NCBI GenBank assembly: GCA_017547845.1
Contig: JAFYNZ010000017.1
Coordinates: 1-64,000 of the forward strand
Length of the DNA: 64,000 nucleotides
Origin: Muribaculaceae bacterium
Lineage (GTDB): Bacteria; Bacteroidota; Bacteroidia; Bacteroidales; Muribaculaceae
Direction of reading: 5' to 3'
Each line of letters begins with the position of its first letter. The stretch's first letter is position 1. Made by a program: the position numbers and the translations under genes. Under the pieces are notes generated by a model that saw nothing but the letters and a program-made list of their open reading frames with translations, was not told where the DNA came from and made no database searches. Positions 1 through 8,678 of this stretch are shown here, piece by piece.

Positions 1-203
1 AGCTATACGACTGAGTTAAAGGCGAAAAGATGCCAGTCAAACTGTTGCGATTGAGCGAGTGGAGAGTTATGCTCGCATAAACTATCCCGAGCGTGAGCAA
101 CTTGGATGAAATCAAACATAGAGCACACAAAAGGAAGCCCCCGAAAATAAAATAAATAACTTAATCCGGGAATTAATAGAAGTTCCCATTTATTTGGATT
201 ATA
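1..203. other. Intergenic or gene-end region at the window edge
   Basis: No gene can be assigned. On the + strand one frame is open from the edge to a TGA at 52-54 and could be the last residues of an upstream gene, but nothing in it is recognisable. The inverted repeat TTATGC-TC-GCATAA lies at 67-80. The stretch just before the amidase gene is AT-rich. Confidence 0.4.
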
Positions 204-1934
204 ATGACAATACTATATACTTTAATGCGTCGTGGCTTCATAGCGATGGCGATGATATTGATATGTGTGTTTTCTGCTGTGGCGGAAGATTTCACTATTG
301 TCATAGATGCAGGTCATGGAGGCAAGGATGTCGGAGCTGTTGACAATCAAGTCAAAGAGAAGGACATCAATCTCGCCGTAGCCCTCGAACTTGGCAAATT
401 AATCGACAAGAAACTCAAGGACGCGACTGTGGTCTACACTCGCGATAATGACACATATCTCACTCTCCAACAGCGTGCTGAAATTGCCAATAAGGCAAAA
501 GGCGACCTGTTTATCTCGATTCACACCAACTCTGTCGCTATGAGCAATAAGAATCGTCGCACCATCTGTGGGGCTTCGACCTATACGCTCGGTCTGCATA
601 AAGACGAAGACAACATGGAGGTCGCTCGTCGTGAAAATGCCGTTATGACGCTTGAAAAAGATTTCCAGACCACATATCAAGGTTTCAACCCTAATTCCGA
701 CGAGTCTTACATCATCTTCGAACTCTCGCAGAAGACCAATATGTCGCAGAGCATCAAGCTTGCCAATGGCATTCAGACGCAACTCGCCAAGGTCGCTAAG
801 CGTCAGAACAGGGGAGTGCATCAAGCCGGATTCTGGGTGCTTTGGGCGACATCAATGCCTGCCGTTTTAGTGGAGCTCGACTTTATTTGCAACCCTGTTT
901 CTGCTAAATACTTGGCATCTGAAGATGGTCAAAAGCAGTTGGCTAAAGGCATCTTCAACGCCGTAGAGGCCTATTACAAAAATATAGTCTCACACTCATC
1001 AAAAAAGGGCAAAGTCGCTGAAACTACAGAGCCTGAGCCGGCTGATGATGAGGTCACAGTCGATGATTTCGAAGCTCAAGTCGTTATCCAAAGCAATGGT
1101 CAGGAGGACTCTGCTAAGAAGACCAAAGCTCCGACTGCGTGTAGTCAGCAAGCCTCAACAAGCAACAATACCGGTCAGCGCCGCCGTCGTTCAACTCAGT
1201 CAAAGCAAGCTTCTGAGCAGCAGCAGTACGAAGTGGCTGTCATCAAAGAGAAGAAGCAGCCCTACTATCTGATGGAGGAAGGAGAAGAGGTGGTGCTCGA
1301 AGATTTGGCACAAGTGATGGAGCAAAGCAAGAGCAGCAAAGATGAAATGAAGAAATCTGAATCCGTATCCGACGAGTCAAAATCGTCACGCTCCTCTAAG
1401 TCCGACAAGAATCGTCCATCTTCTGCCAAGCTCAATAAGAAGACAAACTTAGGCACGACATCACGTATAGTCGCTTCAGTTGACGATAAGAAGACCGATA
1501 AAAAGTCTGAGACAAAGGTGGATGCAAAGGCTGAAAAGTCTGTTATCCAGCCAAAAGGTGAGGTCGCTACTGCTCAAAAGCAAAGCAAGCAGACTGTTGC
1601 CTCTGTCGACAAAAAAGCGAAGTCAGAGTCTAAAGTCGCATCTGCCAAGGAGGCCAATAAACAGAGCAAGTCGACAAGCAAAAGCCGCAAGTCAAAACTC
1701 AATAAGCGAACCACTATCTACAAGATACATATCTTGACATGTGAGGAATTGTTGCGTCCCGGCGACGAGCGATTCTGTGGATTGAAGCCTGTCAAGTGCA
1801 AACTTTCTAATGGTCAGTATCATTACACTTATGGAGAAAGCCATAGCAAAAAAGAGATGCTCACTGTGCTCGAAACTATCAAGCAAAAAATTCCCGAAGC
1901 CTATGTGTTGGAGGAAACAAAATTAGCTAAATAA
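204..1934 (+). CDS. N-acetylmuramoyl-L-alanine amidase with C-terminal SPOR-like tail
   Basis: This is a zinc-dependent peptidoglycan amidase (Amidase_3) that cuts the bond between N-acetylmuramic acid and L-alanine in the periplasm. A signal peptide ends near residue 27. The catalytic domain spans about residues 29-245. Likely zinc ligands are His38 (in DAGHGG), Glu52 and His107 (in SIHTN), with catalytic Glu224 (in VELDF). A Lys/Ser-rich low-complexity linker covers about 250-500. The last 75 residues (from TIYKIHILTC) resemble the SPOR-like tails of Bacteroidetes amidases that bind denuded glycan; that part is inferred. The internal ATG at 225 gives a more typical signal peptide (MRRGFIAMAM) and may be the true start. 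The gene stops 15 nt before the MCE gene, so the two are probably co-transcribed. Confidence 0.93.
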   Translation: MTILYTLMRRGFIAMAMILICVFSAVAEDFTIVIDAGHGGKDVGAVDNQVKEKDINLAVALELGKLIDKKLKDATVVYTRDNDTYLTLQQRAEIANKAKGDLFISIHTNSVAMSNKNRRTICGASTYTLGLHKDEDNMEVARRENAVMTLEKDFQTTYQGFNPNSDESYIIFELSQKTNMSQSIKLANGIQTQLAKVAKRQNRGVHQAGFWVLWATSMPAVLVELDFICNPVSAKYLASEDGQKQLAKGIFNAVEAYYKNIVSHSSKKGKVAETTEPEPADDEVTVDDFEAQVVIQSNGQEDSAKKTKAPTACSQQASTSNNTGQRRRRSTQSKQASEQQQYEVAVIKEKKQPYYLMEEGEEVVLEDLAQVMEQSKSSKDEMKKSESVSDESKSSRSSKSDKNRPSSAKLNKKTNLGTTSRIVASVDDKKTDKKSETKVDAKAEKSVIQPKGEVATAQKQSKQTVASVDKKAKSESKVASAKEANKQSKSTSKSRKSKLNKRTTIYKIHILTCEELLRPGDERFCGLKPVKCKLSNGQYHYTYGESHSKKEMLTVLETIKQKIPEAYVLEETKLAK

Positions 1935-1949
1935 AAAGATTAAAACATA

Positions 1950-2852
1950 ATGAAAAAGATTGCAACAAAGGAATTTATCATCGGACTCTGCGTCATTATC
2001 GCATTGGTAGTCCTATTCTTCGGTATCGATTTCCTCAGAGGTATCAACCTCTTTCAGCCGACCAACTACTATCATGCTTCGTATAGCAATGTAGCAGGTC
2101 TGGAAGTGGCAGCACCGGTCACTGTCGACGGCTACAAAGTCGGTCAAGTCAGAGAGATTAACTTCAACTACGAAAACCCCGGTATCGTCGACGTTGTTAT
2201 CGCTGTCGATGAGAAACTTTCATTGCCTGTCGACTCTCGTGCGGTTATCGAATCAGGCTTGATGAGCGGAGCTTCTGTGAAAATTATTATGGGTAAGGAG
2301 TCGGCTAAGATTCCTGTCGGTGGTGAAGTGCAGACTGCAGTCATCCCTGACCTTATGTCGGCTCTTTCGACTGATGTAATGCCTAACGTGGGTAATATCC
2401 TCGCACAAGTCGACTCGTTGGTGCGCAACCTCAATACACTCATTGCTGACCCTGCATTGGCTAATGCTGTCAAGAGTCTTGACGCTATCACTGCCAACGT
2501 AGAATTGGCTACTGTAGGCCTCAACAACACTATGAACAATCAGCTTCCGGGCATCATGGATAATGCCGGCAAGATTACAACCAACCTTGATGTGGTGGTC
2601 AACGACTTGGCTGTACTCTCGGCTCAGCTCAAGGCTCTACCATTGCAGTCGACAATGGACAATGTGAACGCTACTACAGCAAATCTCTCAACGTTCTCAG
2701 CTCAGTTGAACGACAAGAACTCTACGCTCGGTATGCTCATGAACGATCCTCAGCTCTACAATCAGCTCAATCGTGTGACTGCCGATATCGACTCACTCAT
2801 TGTTGACATTAAGCGCAACCCTAAACGCTACATCTCAATCAAGCTTTTATAA
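1950..2852 (+). CDS. MlaD/MCE family lipid-transport protein
   Basis: This 300-residue protein has one N-terminal membrane anchor (about residues 8-27) and then an MCE domain (about 37-115, with GLEVAAPVTVDGYKVGQV). It has a long helical C-terminal half rich in Asn, Thr, Leu and Asp. MCE proteins form periplasmic hexamers that carry phospholipids between the inner and outer membranes with an ABC transporter. No mlaE or mlaF partner lies in the window, so the permease and ATPase must be elsewhere. It follows the amidase gene by 15 nt on the same strand, suggesting one envelope-maintenance transcript. A hairpin about 135 nt past the stop may end it. The family call is firm; the exact substrate is unknown. 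Confidence 0.88.
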   Translation: MKKIATKEFIIGLCVIIALVVLFFGIDFLRGINLFQPTNYYHASYSNVAGLEVAAPVTVDGYKVGQVREINFNYENPGIVDVVIAVDEKLSLPVDSRAVIESGLMSGASVKIIMGKESAKIPVGGEVQTAVIPDLMSALSTDVMPNVGNILAQVDSLVRNLNTLIADPALANAVKSLDAITANVELATVGLNNTMNNQLPGIMDNAGKITTNLDVVVNDLAVLSAQLKALPLQSTMDNVNATTANLSTFSAQLNDKNSTLGMLMNDPQLYNQLNRVTADIDSLIVDIKRNPKRYISIKLL

Positions 2853-3341
2853 GCTATTTAGACTGAACGATTTGTCTGCAATGATATTGGCAGCATCGCT
2901 TCGATCTCCAAGATTGTCGGCATCTTTCGTTTACGATTTAAGGTGATTGCTCATCATCGATAGCAGACAAGACACAACTCTATACGACTGCCGTATTCTC
3001 CGACCGGGATACGGCAGTAATTGTCTATAGTTTTCTTATGTAGAATCATTCTAAATAACAATGTGCATGATTTGCCCTCATTTCGCTTGTTTATGTAGGT
3101 TTATGATAGGGTAGTGTTATAATTAAATTCAGCGACTTTGTGTGTAATTCATTGAATGATAGTCATTTGGCATTAATGCTATCTGCGAATAGAAGGTGTA
3201 TAAACTCGAAAAAGGTGCAACTGCCTGATTTTCAGTAGTGTTATCGTCTATTTAAAAAATCCAAATAAATCAGCACTTTTTTTTTAGGTTTTTTTGTGCG
3301 AAATTTGTATCCCTTTTCGGAAAATTTAGACTCTTAAAGTT
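2853..3341. other. Intergenic region upstream of dnaA
   Basis: This is a 489-bp gap with no credible ORF. It holds one perfect hairpin (2987-3018) and then an increasingly AT-rich tract with a poly-T run at about 3276-3285 just before dnaA. I looked for DnaA boxes (TTATnCACA) and saw only near-matches, such as GGTGTATAA around 3195-3203, so an origin cannot be claimed. No clear TAnnTTTG promoter was found in the last 60 bases. Confidence 0.5.
2987..3018 (+). terminator. Hairpin, probable terminator of the amidase/MCE transcript
   Basis: A perfect 10-bp stem ACTGCCGTAT/ATACGGCAGT has a 12-nt loop and is followed by a moderately T-rich tract (AATTGTCTATAGTTTTC). It lies 135 nt after the MCE gene stop. 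The T-run is imperfect, so this could be an mRNA 3'-end structure instead. Confidence 0.55.
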
Positions 3342-4685
3342 ATGGCAAATCACAAAGAACTATGGCAACATTGCCTCGAAATCATTAAAAGCAACATCCA
3401 CGAGACTCAATTTCAGTCTTGGTTTCAACCTGTTGAATCTATCGGTTTCGAGAATGAAGTCGTGACTTTGCGTTTGCCGTCTGATTTCTTCCGTGAGCAA
3501 TACGAAGGCCGTTTCTTCCCGATTCTGTCCAAGACGATGAAGCGCGTTTATGGCGCAAATGTCCGTCTTCAGTACACCATCGAAGTGGTCAATAAGGATC
3601 CCGAATCGGCTGTCATAATCGAGAGTCAGACGCCGAGTAATATCGTCAGATATGAGGATATCGACTCTCAGCTCAATCTCACCTACAACTTCGAAAATTA
3701 TTGCGTCGGTAATAGCAACAAACTCGTGCATACCATCGCAGAATATATCGGCAACAACCCTAATAAGGTCGATTTCAACCCTGTATTCCTATATGGTCCG
3801 ACCGGTGTCGGTAAAACCCACTTGATTCAGGCCATCGGTATCAGAGTCAAGGAGGTAAAGCCATCGGCTCGTGTGCTATATATCACAGCTCGAGTGTTTG
3901 AGAACCAATATGGACAGGCTGTGCACGACAAGAAGGTGACCGATTTTATCAACTTCTATCAGAGCATCGATGTGCTATTGATTGATGATATTCAAGAGAT
4001 AGCAGGAAAGGTCGGTACGCAGAAAGCCTTCTTCCCAATCTTCAACCACCTTCACCAAAAGGGTAAGCAGATTATCATGACCAGCGACCGCCCTCCGGTG
4101 GAACTTGATGGCATCATGGAGCGTTTGATCAACCGCTTTTCGTGGGGTGTTACTGAGGTGTTGCCAAAGCCGGACCTTGAGTTGCGTAAACAAATCATCA
4201 ATCAGAAGTCGCGTAAGAATGGTCTCGCATTGTCGGAAGATGTGGTCGAATTGATTGCCGAGTATGCCACAGACTCAGTGCGTGAACTCGAAGGTGTCAT
4301 TATGTCGCTCATCACGCGTGCGTCTATCCTCAATCACCCTGTCACAGCCGATCTCGCTCGTGTGGTGATGAAGAGCACTGTCAAGATTACAAAGAAGATA
4401 AATTTCGAGATGATTGTGGAGACTACGGCAGCTGCCTACAATTTCGACTCCGACGTCATCTTTACTAAAAATCGTATGCGCAACATCGCTGACGCTCGTC
4501 AAGTGGTGATGTATCTTGCCAATAAATTCACCGACCTGTCATCGACCATGATTGGTGCAAAACTTGGTCGCACACATGCCACAGTGCTCCACGGCATAAA
4601 GAATGTGCAAAACCGTATCGGCGTAGAGAAATCGTTTGCAGAATTCATCGATCAGATTGAGACAACGCTCAAGAAATATAGATAG
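3342..4685 (+). CDS. dnaA: Chromosomal replication initiator DnaA
   Basis: DnaA binds DnaA boxes at the origin, oligomerises with ATP and melts the DNA. All four parts are visible: the N-terminal helicase-loading domain (residues 1-80), a short linker, the AAA+ domain with Walker A GPTGVGKT (152-159) and Walker B VLLIDD (211-216), sensor TSDRPP at 247-252 and box VII MERLINRF (259-266). The C-terminal DNA-binding domain carries the DnaA signature GAKLGRTHATVLHG (405-418). The length of 447 residues is normal, with a short domain II. The gene stands alone, with a long AT-rich upstream region and a strong bidirectional terminator after it. Confidence 0.98.
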   Translation: MANHKELWQHCLEIIKSNIHETQFQSWFQPVESIGFENEVVTLRLPSDFFREQYEGRFFPILSKTMKRVYGANVRLQYTIEVVNKDPESAVIIESQTPSNIVRYEDIDSQLNLTYNFENYCVGNSNKLVHTIAEYIGNNPNKVDFNPVFLYGPTGVGKTHLIQAIGIRVKEVKPSARVLYITARVFENQYGQAVHDKKVTDFINFYQSIDVLLIDDIQEIAGKVGTQKAFFPIFNHLHQKGKQIIMTSDRPPVELDGIMERLINRFSWGVTEVLPKPDLELRKQIINQKSRKNGLALSEDVVELIAEYATDSVRELEGVIMSLITRASILNHPVTADLARVVMKSTVKITKKINFEMIVETTAAAYNFDSDVIFTKNRMRNIADARQVVMYLANKFTDLSSTMIGAKLGRTHATVLHGIKNVQNRIGVEKSFAEFIDQIETTLKKYR

Positions 4686-4735
4686 CGACAATACGTTTCT
4701 TCGACTTATTCCCTTCACCGGGTAGATATATACAA

Positions 4736-4767
4736 AAAAATGATTGGCCACTCGGTCAATCATTTTT
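4736..4767. terminator. Bidirectional terminator between dnaA and the TPR gene
   Basis: A 14-bp stem (4736-4749 with 4754-4767, one G-T pair) has the 4-nt loop ACTC. It has an A-run on the left and a T-run on the right, so it can end transcription from both sides. It sits between two convergent genes. Confidence 0.85.
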
Positions 4768-4808
4768 GTTTCCATGTATAGAGCTTCTATAAAGAAGCCT
4801 GATGCGTA

Positions 4809-7013
4809 TCAGAGATTGTCGGTATCATACAATAATTTGTCAATAAGGATTGGGATATCTCTTTCCTCGATACCACCTTTTGCAAGGTGCTTGCTGTCTT
4901 CCAGTAGTGACTTGATAAACTCCTCCTTCGATGATAAACGAAGGCTTTGAGAGTAGTGGGAGAGTGCCTCTTTGCGACGACCGGTAGCAAGCATCAAATG
5001 GCCGGCATTCATATAGTCTTGCGCGGTAGGGTTGTCCTCCAATACTCGCTTGTAGTAGCGTTCGCTATTGTCATACTGACCGAGTTCAAACTCACACCAA
5101 GCGATTGGTCGCACAGCACGGGTGCTCTTCTCGTCAAGGTATTCCACCTTATAGTAGCACTTCACAGCTCGTTCGATTTCGCCCGACTGAAGCAGACAGT
5201 GACCAAGATTCATCACCAGATTGAGGTTGGAATCATTGCGCTCAAGAGCCTTCTCATAGTAGACGGCAGCCTGTTGCCACTGACCAAGATTCTTGTGGCA
5301 TAGAGCAATCTTTTTCACCAGCCATGAATTGTCGGGATTGAGGATTTCAGCCTTCTTATAATAGTCCAATGCTTGGTCATACTCCTTGAGCGACTGATAG
5401 CAATAGCCTATCTTTTGCAATATCAATTCGTCGCTAAGCCCTTTGCTCTCAATCATCTTGAAGAGGGCTGAAGCATCGCTGTAGTAGCCGCGAGTGAAAT
5501 AAAACTCGCCGATGAGACGAAGATTGTCGTCAGTGCCAAGCATGTCGGCAATCACAGGCATATAGACGAAATTGATAGGTTGACGCAAAGGGTCGTTAAA
5601 CTCCGAGCGACGGTTAAACAACTTGAAGAAGCGATAGATGTCGCGGATAAACTTAGTAGCCTCGGTCTTATGGTCGGCAGTCAAAGAGAGTTGCAGACTA
5701 TTCTCGCGATGCTGATTGATCTGCTCAAACTGTGCGTCAAATTGCTGAATCATCATCGAGCGTTGAGCCTCAGGCATTTGTGCCACCGACAGACCAAACG
5801 AATACTTGTCGGAATCACACATAATAGAGTCACCACAGATGATGCCCATCAGATTGTCGTTGTTGAGAGCACGAAGATTGCTCAGTTCGCTATGAGCGGT
5901 AGAGAAGGGGAGAAACCAATTTGACACCTTATTAAAGAAAGAGAAGTTCTTCAGATTGGAAAACGCTATCATAAAGACATCGCCACCCTCAAGTTGCATC
6001 TCGCTGAGTTCCTTGAGCTTAGAGTTGAGACCGCTCTTATCGAGCAACTCAGCCCACTCTGGATTTTCCTCCATATTATTGATATCGACCTCAGCGTCCT
6101 TCTCCGTACCCTTGAAACGCTTCATAATTTCCGGCTGAAGCTTCATGATTTCGGGGATCACCTCCTCCTTCATCTTCTTATTGATACGGTCGGTGTCGCG
6201 AGTGCGAATAAGGTCGAAAATAATGCTCTTCACATCCGACTGAAAATCTGCTCTATCGGTCAGAGCCGTCAATCGATTGATGAGCGTAGCATTGTCTGCC
6301 ACTTTGTCACGATAAGTATAGAGGCAGATGATAGCGACCACCAGAGCACGCATAGCGACATTGCGGTCGGCCACAGTGTCATACACACCCAGTAGAAGCA
6401 TCAACTTGCCCGAGTCGTAGCACTGAAGCAGACTCATCATCAAAGCTGAGATAGCCTGGCATTTAAGTTCATAGCTATAGCGTTGCGAGGTCAGCACCTC
6501 TTCCATCAGTGTAGCGTCCTTATCCGATAGGTGAAGGTTGAGCCAAATAGAGTCAAACACATCTATCAACGCCCTCTCCTTATCGGCCGTAATGCCATTA
6601 TCGTCAATGCCGACTTCAGCCGACAACTCAGCCTTCTCATTGAGCACATGATAGTGGTTAATCGTTTCTCTCAGAGAAAGTTGGCGTTGCGAATGCGTGC
6701 GATAAAGATTCAGATATAGCGAACTTGAAGCAAACTTGGCTTGCAACGTGCGTTCCACCTCATTGGTCATCATAGCCAGACGCTCCGTAAGGTCGGCGTA
6801 AAGACTTTCACGATGGGGGTCATCCATGCCCTCCATCATATAGTGAATCATATAGCGATAAGTCTCCTCCATGCGGCGGAGTTCCTCACCGACTTGCCAA
6901 TTTTCGACCTTACAATTAAGTTCATTAAGCAAGGCAAACGCCTCCTTAAGACGTCGCTCCTTGAGCAACTTTCTGACTCGATTAGTCGACTTATAAATCT
7001 CCAATTTATTCAT
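4809..7013 (-). CDS. Tetratricopeptide-repeat protein, function unknown
   Basis: This is a protein of about 734 residues with no signal peptide, probably cytoplasmic. The C-terminal third contains several TPR units, such as DALDYYKKAEILNPDN-like and AAVYYEKALERNDSN-like helical pairs followed by further similar pairs. TPRs usually mediate protein-protein contacts. The N-terminal 450 residues are helical and unfamiliar to me. The start at 7013 (MNKLEIYKST) is preferred because an upstream in-frame ATG would add only three residues. The gene is monocistronic and convergent with dnaA. I recognise homologues as common uncharacterised Bacteroidales proteins, and no reaction can be assigned. Confidence 0.85.
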   Translation of the reverse strand: MNKLEIYKSTNRVRKLLKERRLKEAFALLNELNCKVENWQVGEELRRMEETYRYMIHYMMEGMDDPHRESLYADLTERLAMMTNEVERTLQAKFASSSLYLNLYRTHSQRQLSLRETINHYHVLNEKAELSAEVGIDDNGITADKERALIDVFDSIWLNLHLSDKDATLMEEVLTSQRYSYELKCQAISALMMSLLQCYDSGKLMLLLGVYDTVADRNVAMRALVVAIICLYTYRDKVADNATLINRLTALTDRADFQSDVKSIIFDLIRTRDTDRINKKMKEEVIPEIMKLQPEIMKRFKGTEKDAEVDINNMEENPEWAELLDKSGLNSKLKELSEMQLEGGDVFMIAFSNLKNFSFFNKVSNWFLPFSTAHSELSNLRALNNDNLMGIICGDSIMCDSDKYSFGLSVAQMPEAQRSMMIQQFDAQFEQINQHRENSLQLSLTADHKTEATKFIRDIYRFFKLFNRRSEFNDPLRQPINFVYMPVIADMLGTDDNLRLIGEFYFTRGYYSDASALFKMIESKGLSDELILQKIGYCYQSLKEYDQALDYYKKAEILNPDNSWLVKKIALCHKNLGQWQQAAVYYEKALERNDSNLNLVMNLGHCLLQSGEIERAVKCYYKVEYLDEKSTRAVRPIAWCEFELGQYDNSERYYKRVLEDNPTAQDYMNAGHLMLATGRRKEALSHYSQSLRLSSKEEFIKSLLEDSKHLAKGGIEERDIPILIDKLLYDTDNL

Positions 7014-7207
7014 AAAACACAAATGACTACCCCTCCCCGCACAAACATAATGCCAAATCCCCCTCCATCGTGGAACGTTGAGTTTTGATGGCTGGTGCGC
7101 AATGTCGTTGAAGAAAGTTTGTAAGCATAGAGAGTGTCATAGAGAGCGTCAGTGGACTATTAGGTGGAGAGGATGGGAAAATAATTGAAAAAAGTCGGGG
7201 GTGAGGG

Positions 7208-7239
7208 ATTGGAAAAGTCGCAGATTTTTACTAATTTTG
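7208..7239 (+). promoter_or_regulatory. Predicted -33/-7 promoter of ddl-ileS
   Basis: ATTG (7208-7211), a 20-nt spacer and TAATTTTG (7232-7239) match the Bacteroidetes sigma-ABfr consensus. The predicted transcript start near 7243-7246 gives a leader of about 197 nt that includes the 46-bp repeats. Confidence 0.7.
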
Positions 7240-7260
7240 CGACTTAATTGTAGATTGTTG

Positions 7261-7390
7261 ATAGAAGTGCGCGTTTTCTACAGTCATGATATAGGATTGA
7301 GTGCCAATAGAAGTGCGCGTTTTCTGCAGTCATGATAGAGGATTGAGTGCCAATAGAAGTGCGTGTTTTCTATCGTCAACGATATAGAAT
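7261..7390 (+). repeat. 46-bp direct tandem repeat, 2.7 copies
   Basis: Copies begin at 7261, 7307 and 7353, an exact 46-bp period. Copies 1 and 2 differ at about two positions; copy 3 is truncated and diverged at its end. Each unit opens with ATAGAAGTGCGCGTTTTCT, which contains a short TAGAA/TTCT inverted repeat. The array lies between the predicted transcript start and the ligase ATG. Confidence 0.9.
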
Positions 7391-7442
7391 AAATTGTCGG
7401 TGAATGTGTTATTCGCCGTCGTCAGATTAAAATTTAGATAAG

Positions 7443-8639
7443 ATGAAGACAAACGTAGCAGTGTTCTTCGGTGGAAGATCGGTAGAACATGAGATTTCGG
7501 TAATTTCGGCTTTGCAAGCTATCAATGCGTTTAATGCAGAGAAATACAATATAGTCCCAATATATATATCTAAGCAGGGCAGATGGTTCACAGGCAGTGA
7601 ACTTCTCGATGTGCGCAACTACAAGGATATGAAGGCTCTCACTGAGAAGTGTACTGAGGTCTTTATGCGTCCTGAGTATGGCGACTACAACCTTTACAAG
7701 GCTGAGACGTCGTTCTTTTCTAAGCGCAACGCTGTAGTGGCTGAACTCCACGTTGTAATCCCGGTGCTTCACGGCACAAATGGCGAAGATGGCATTTTCG
7801 AAGGTCTGCTTGAGACTATCGGCATTCCTTTTGCCGGTTGCAACACTCTCTCAAGTGCCAATGGTATGGACAAAATCACGATGAAGATGATTCTCAAGGA
7901 GTGTGACATTCCGGTGGTGGATTATGTGTGGTTTACCGATGGTCAGTGGTTCTCTCAGAGAGACGAACTTATCAATAAGATTGAGACTAAGATTGGTTAT
8001 CCTGTCATCGTTAAGCCTGCCAACCTCGGCTCAAGCGTCGGCATCGGTAAGGCTTCCAATCGTGAAGAATTGATAGAGCGTGTCAACCATGCTGAGAAGT
8101 TCTCGCAACGCATCATCGTCGAAGATATGATTGAGCAACTCCAAGAGATCAACTGCTCGGTGCTCGGTGATGCTGACGACCATCAGTCAAGCGTGTGTGA
8201 AGAACCTATCAAGACCGGCGATTTCCTTTCATACGAAGATAAGTACATGGGTGGCAGCAAGTCGACTAAGGGTATGCAGGCAAGTGAGAAGCGCATTCCT
8301 GCCGACCTTCCGACTGAGATTAGCGAGAAGATACGCCACATGGCAGGCGAGACATTCCGCGTGTTGTCATGCCATGGTGTAAGCCGCATAGATGTGATGA
8401 TTGACCGTAAGGACAATTCTATCTATGTCAATGAAATCAACACCATCCCGGGCTCGTTGTCGTTCTACCTTTGGGAAGCGACCGGCATCAGCTTCGAGCA
8501 ATTGATGGATAAGCTTGTGGAACTCGCGTTGAAGCGTAAGCGTACGACCGACCGCAAGACTTTCACCTACGACCAAAACATCTTCTCACTCGGAGGAGGC
8601 GTGAAGGGTGCAAAAGGAGCTAAGGGCTCAAAGTTTTAA
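7443..8639 (+). CDS. ddl: D-alanine--D-alanine ligase family protein
   Basis: This is an ATP-grasp ligase that joins two D-alanines for peptidoglycan precursors in the cytoplasm. Visible motifs are the N-terminal FFGGRSVEHEIS, LHGTNGEDG, the ATP-grasp VKPANLGSSVGI, the omega-loop segment YEDKYM and the C-terminal metal-binding NEINTIPGSLSFYLWE. At 398 residues it is longer than typical DdlB (about 310), with an insertion around residues 230-250 and a Gly/Lys-rich tail (GGGVKGAKGAKGSKF). The omega loop has the Lys-Tyr pair of D-Ala ligases rather than the D-lactate ligase pattern. The wording around the last motif resembles the version common in Firmicutes. It lies 39 nt ahead of ileS and is probably co-transcribed. 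Whether it is the main Ddl of the cell cannot be told from this window. Confidence 0.9.
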   Translation: MKTNVAVFFGGRSVEHEISVISALQAINAFNAEKYNIVPIYISKQGRWFTGSELLDVRNYKDMKALTEKCTEVFMRPEYGDYNLYKAETSFFSKRNAVVAELHVVIPVLHGTNGEDGIFEGLLETIGIPFAGCNTLSSANGMDKITMKMILKECDIPVVDYVWFTDGQWFSQRDELINKIETKIGYPVIVKPANLGSSVGIGKASNREELIERVNHAEKFSQRIIVEDMIEQLQEINCSVLGDADDHQSSVCEEPIKTGDFLSYEDKYMGGSKSTKGMQASEKRIPADLPTEISEKIRHMAGETFRVLSCHGVSRIDVMIDRKDNSIYVNEINTIPGSLSFYLWEATGISFEQLMDKLVELALKRKRTTDRKTFTYDQNIFSLGGGVKGAKGAKGSKF

Positions 8640-8678
8640 TCAGAAACACTAACTAATACAACAATATAAAATAAGTAT

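Larger units (their letters stand above)
7014..7442. other. Intergenic region with promoter and tandem repeats
   Basis: This 429-bp gap separates the divergent TPR and ligase genes. It contains a + strand promoter (7208-7239) and 2.7 copies of a 46-bp direct repeat (7261-7390), all within the predicted 5' leader of the ligase gene. On the minus strand CAAACATA at 7042-7049 reads TATGTTTG and may be the -7 element of the TPR gene. No ORF is credible here. Confidence 0.6.

Noticed and set aside
3195..3203. DnaA box upstream of dnaA
   Set aside because: GGTGTATAA differs from the consensus at one position and is isolated; single near-matches are expected by chance.
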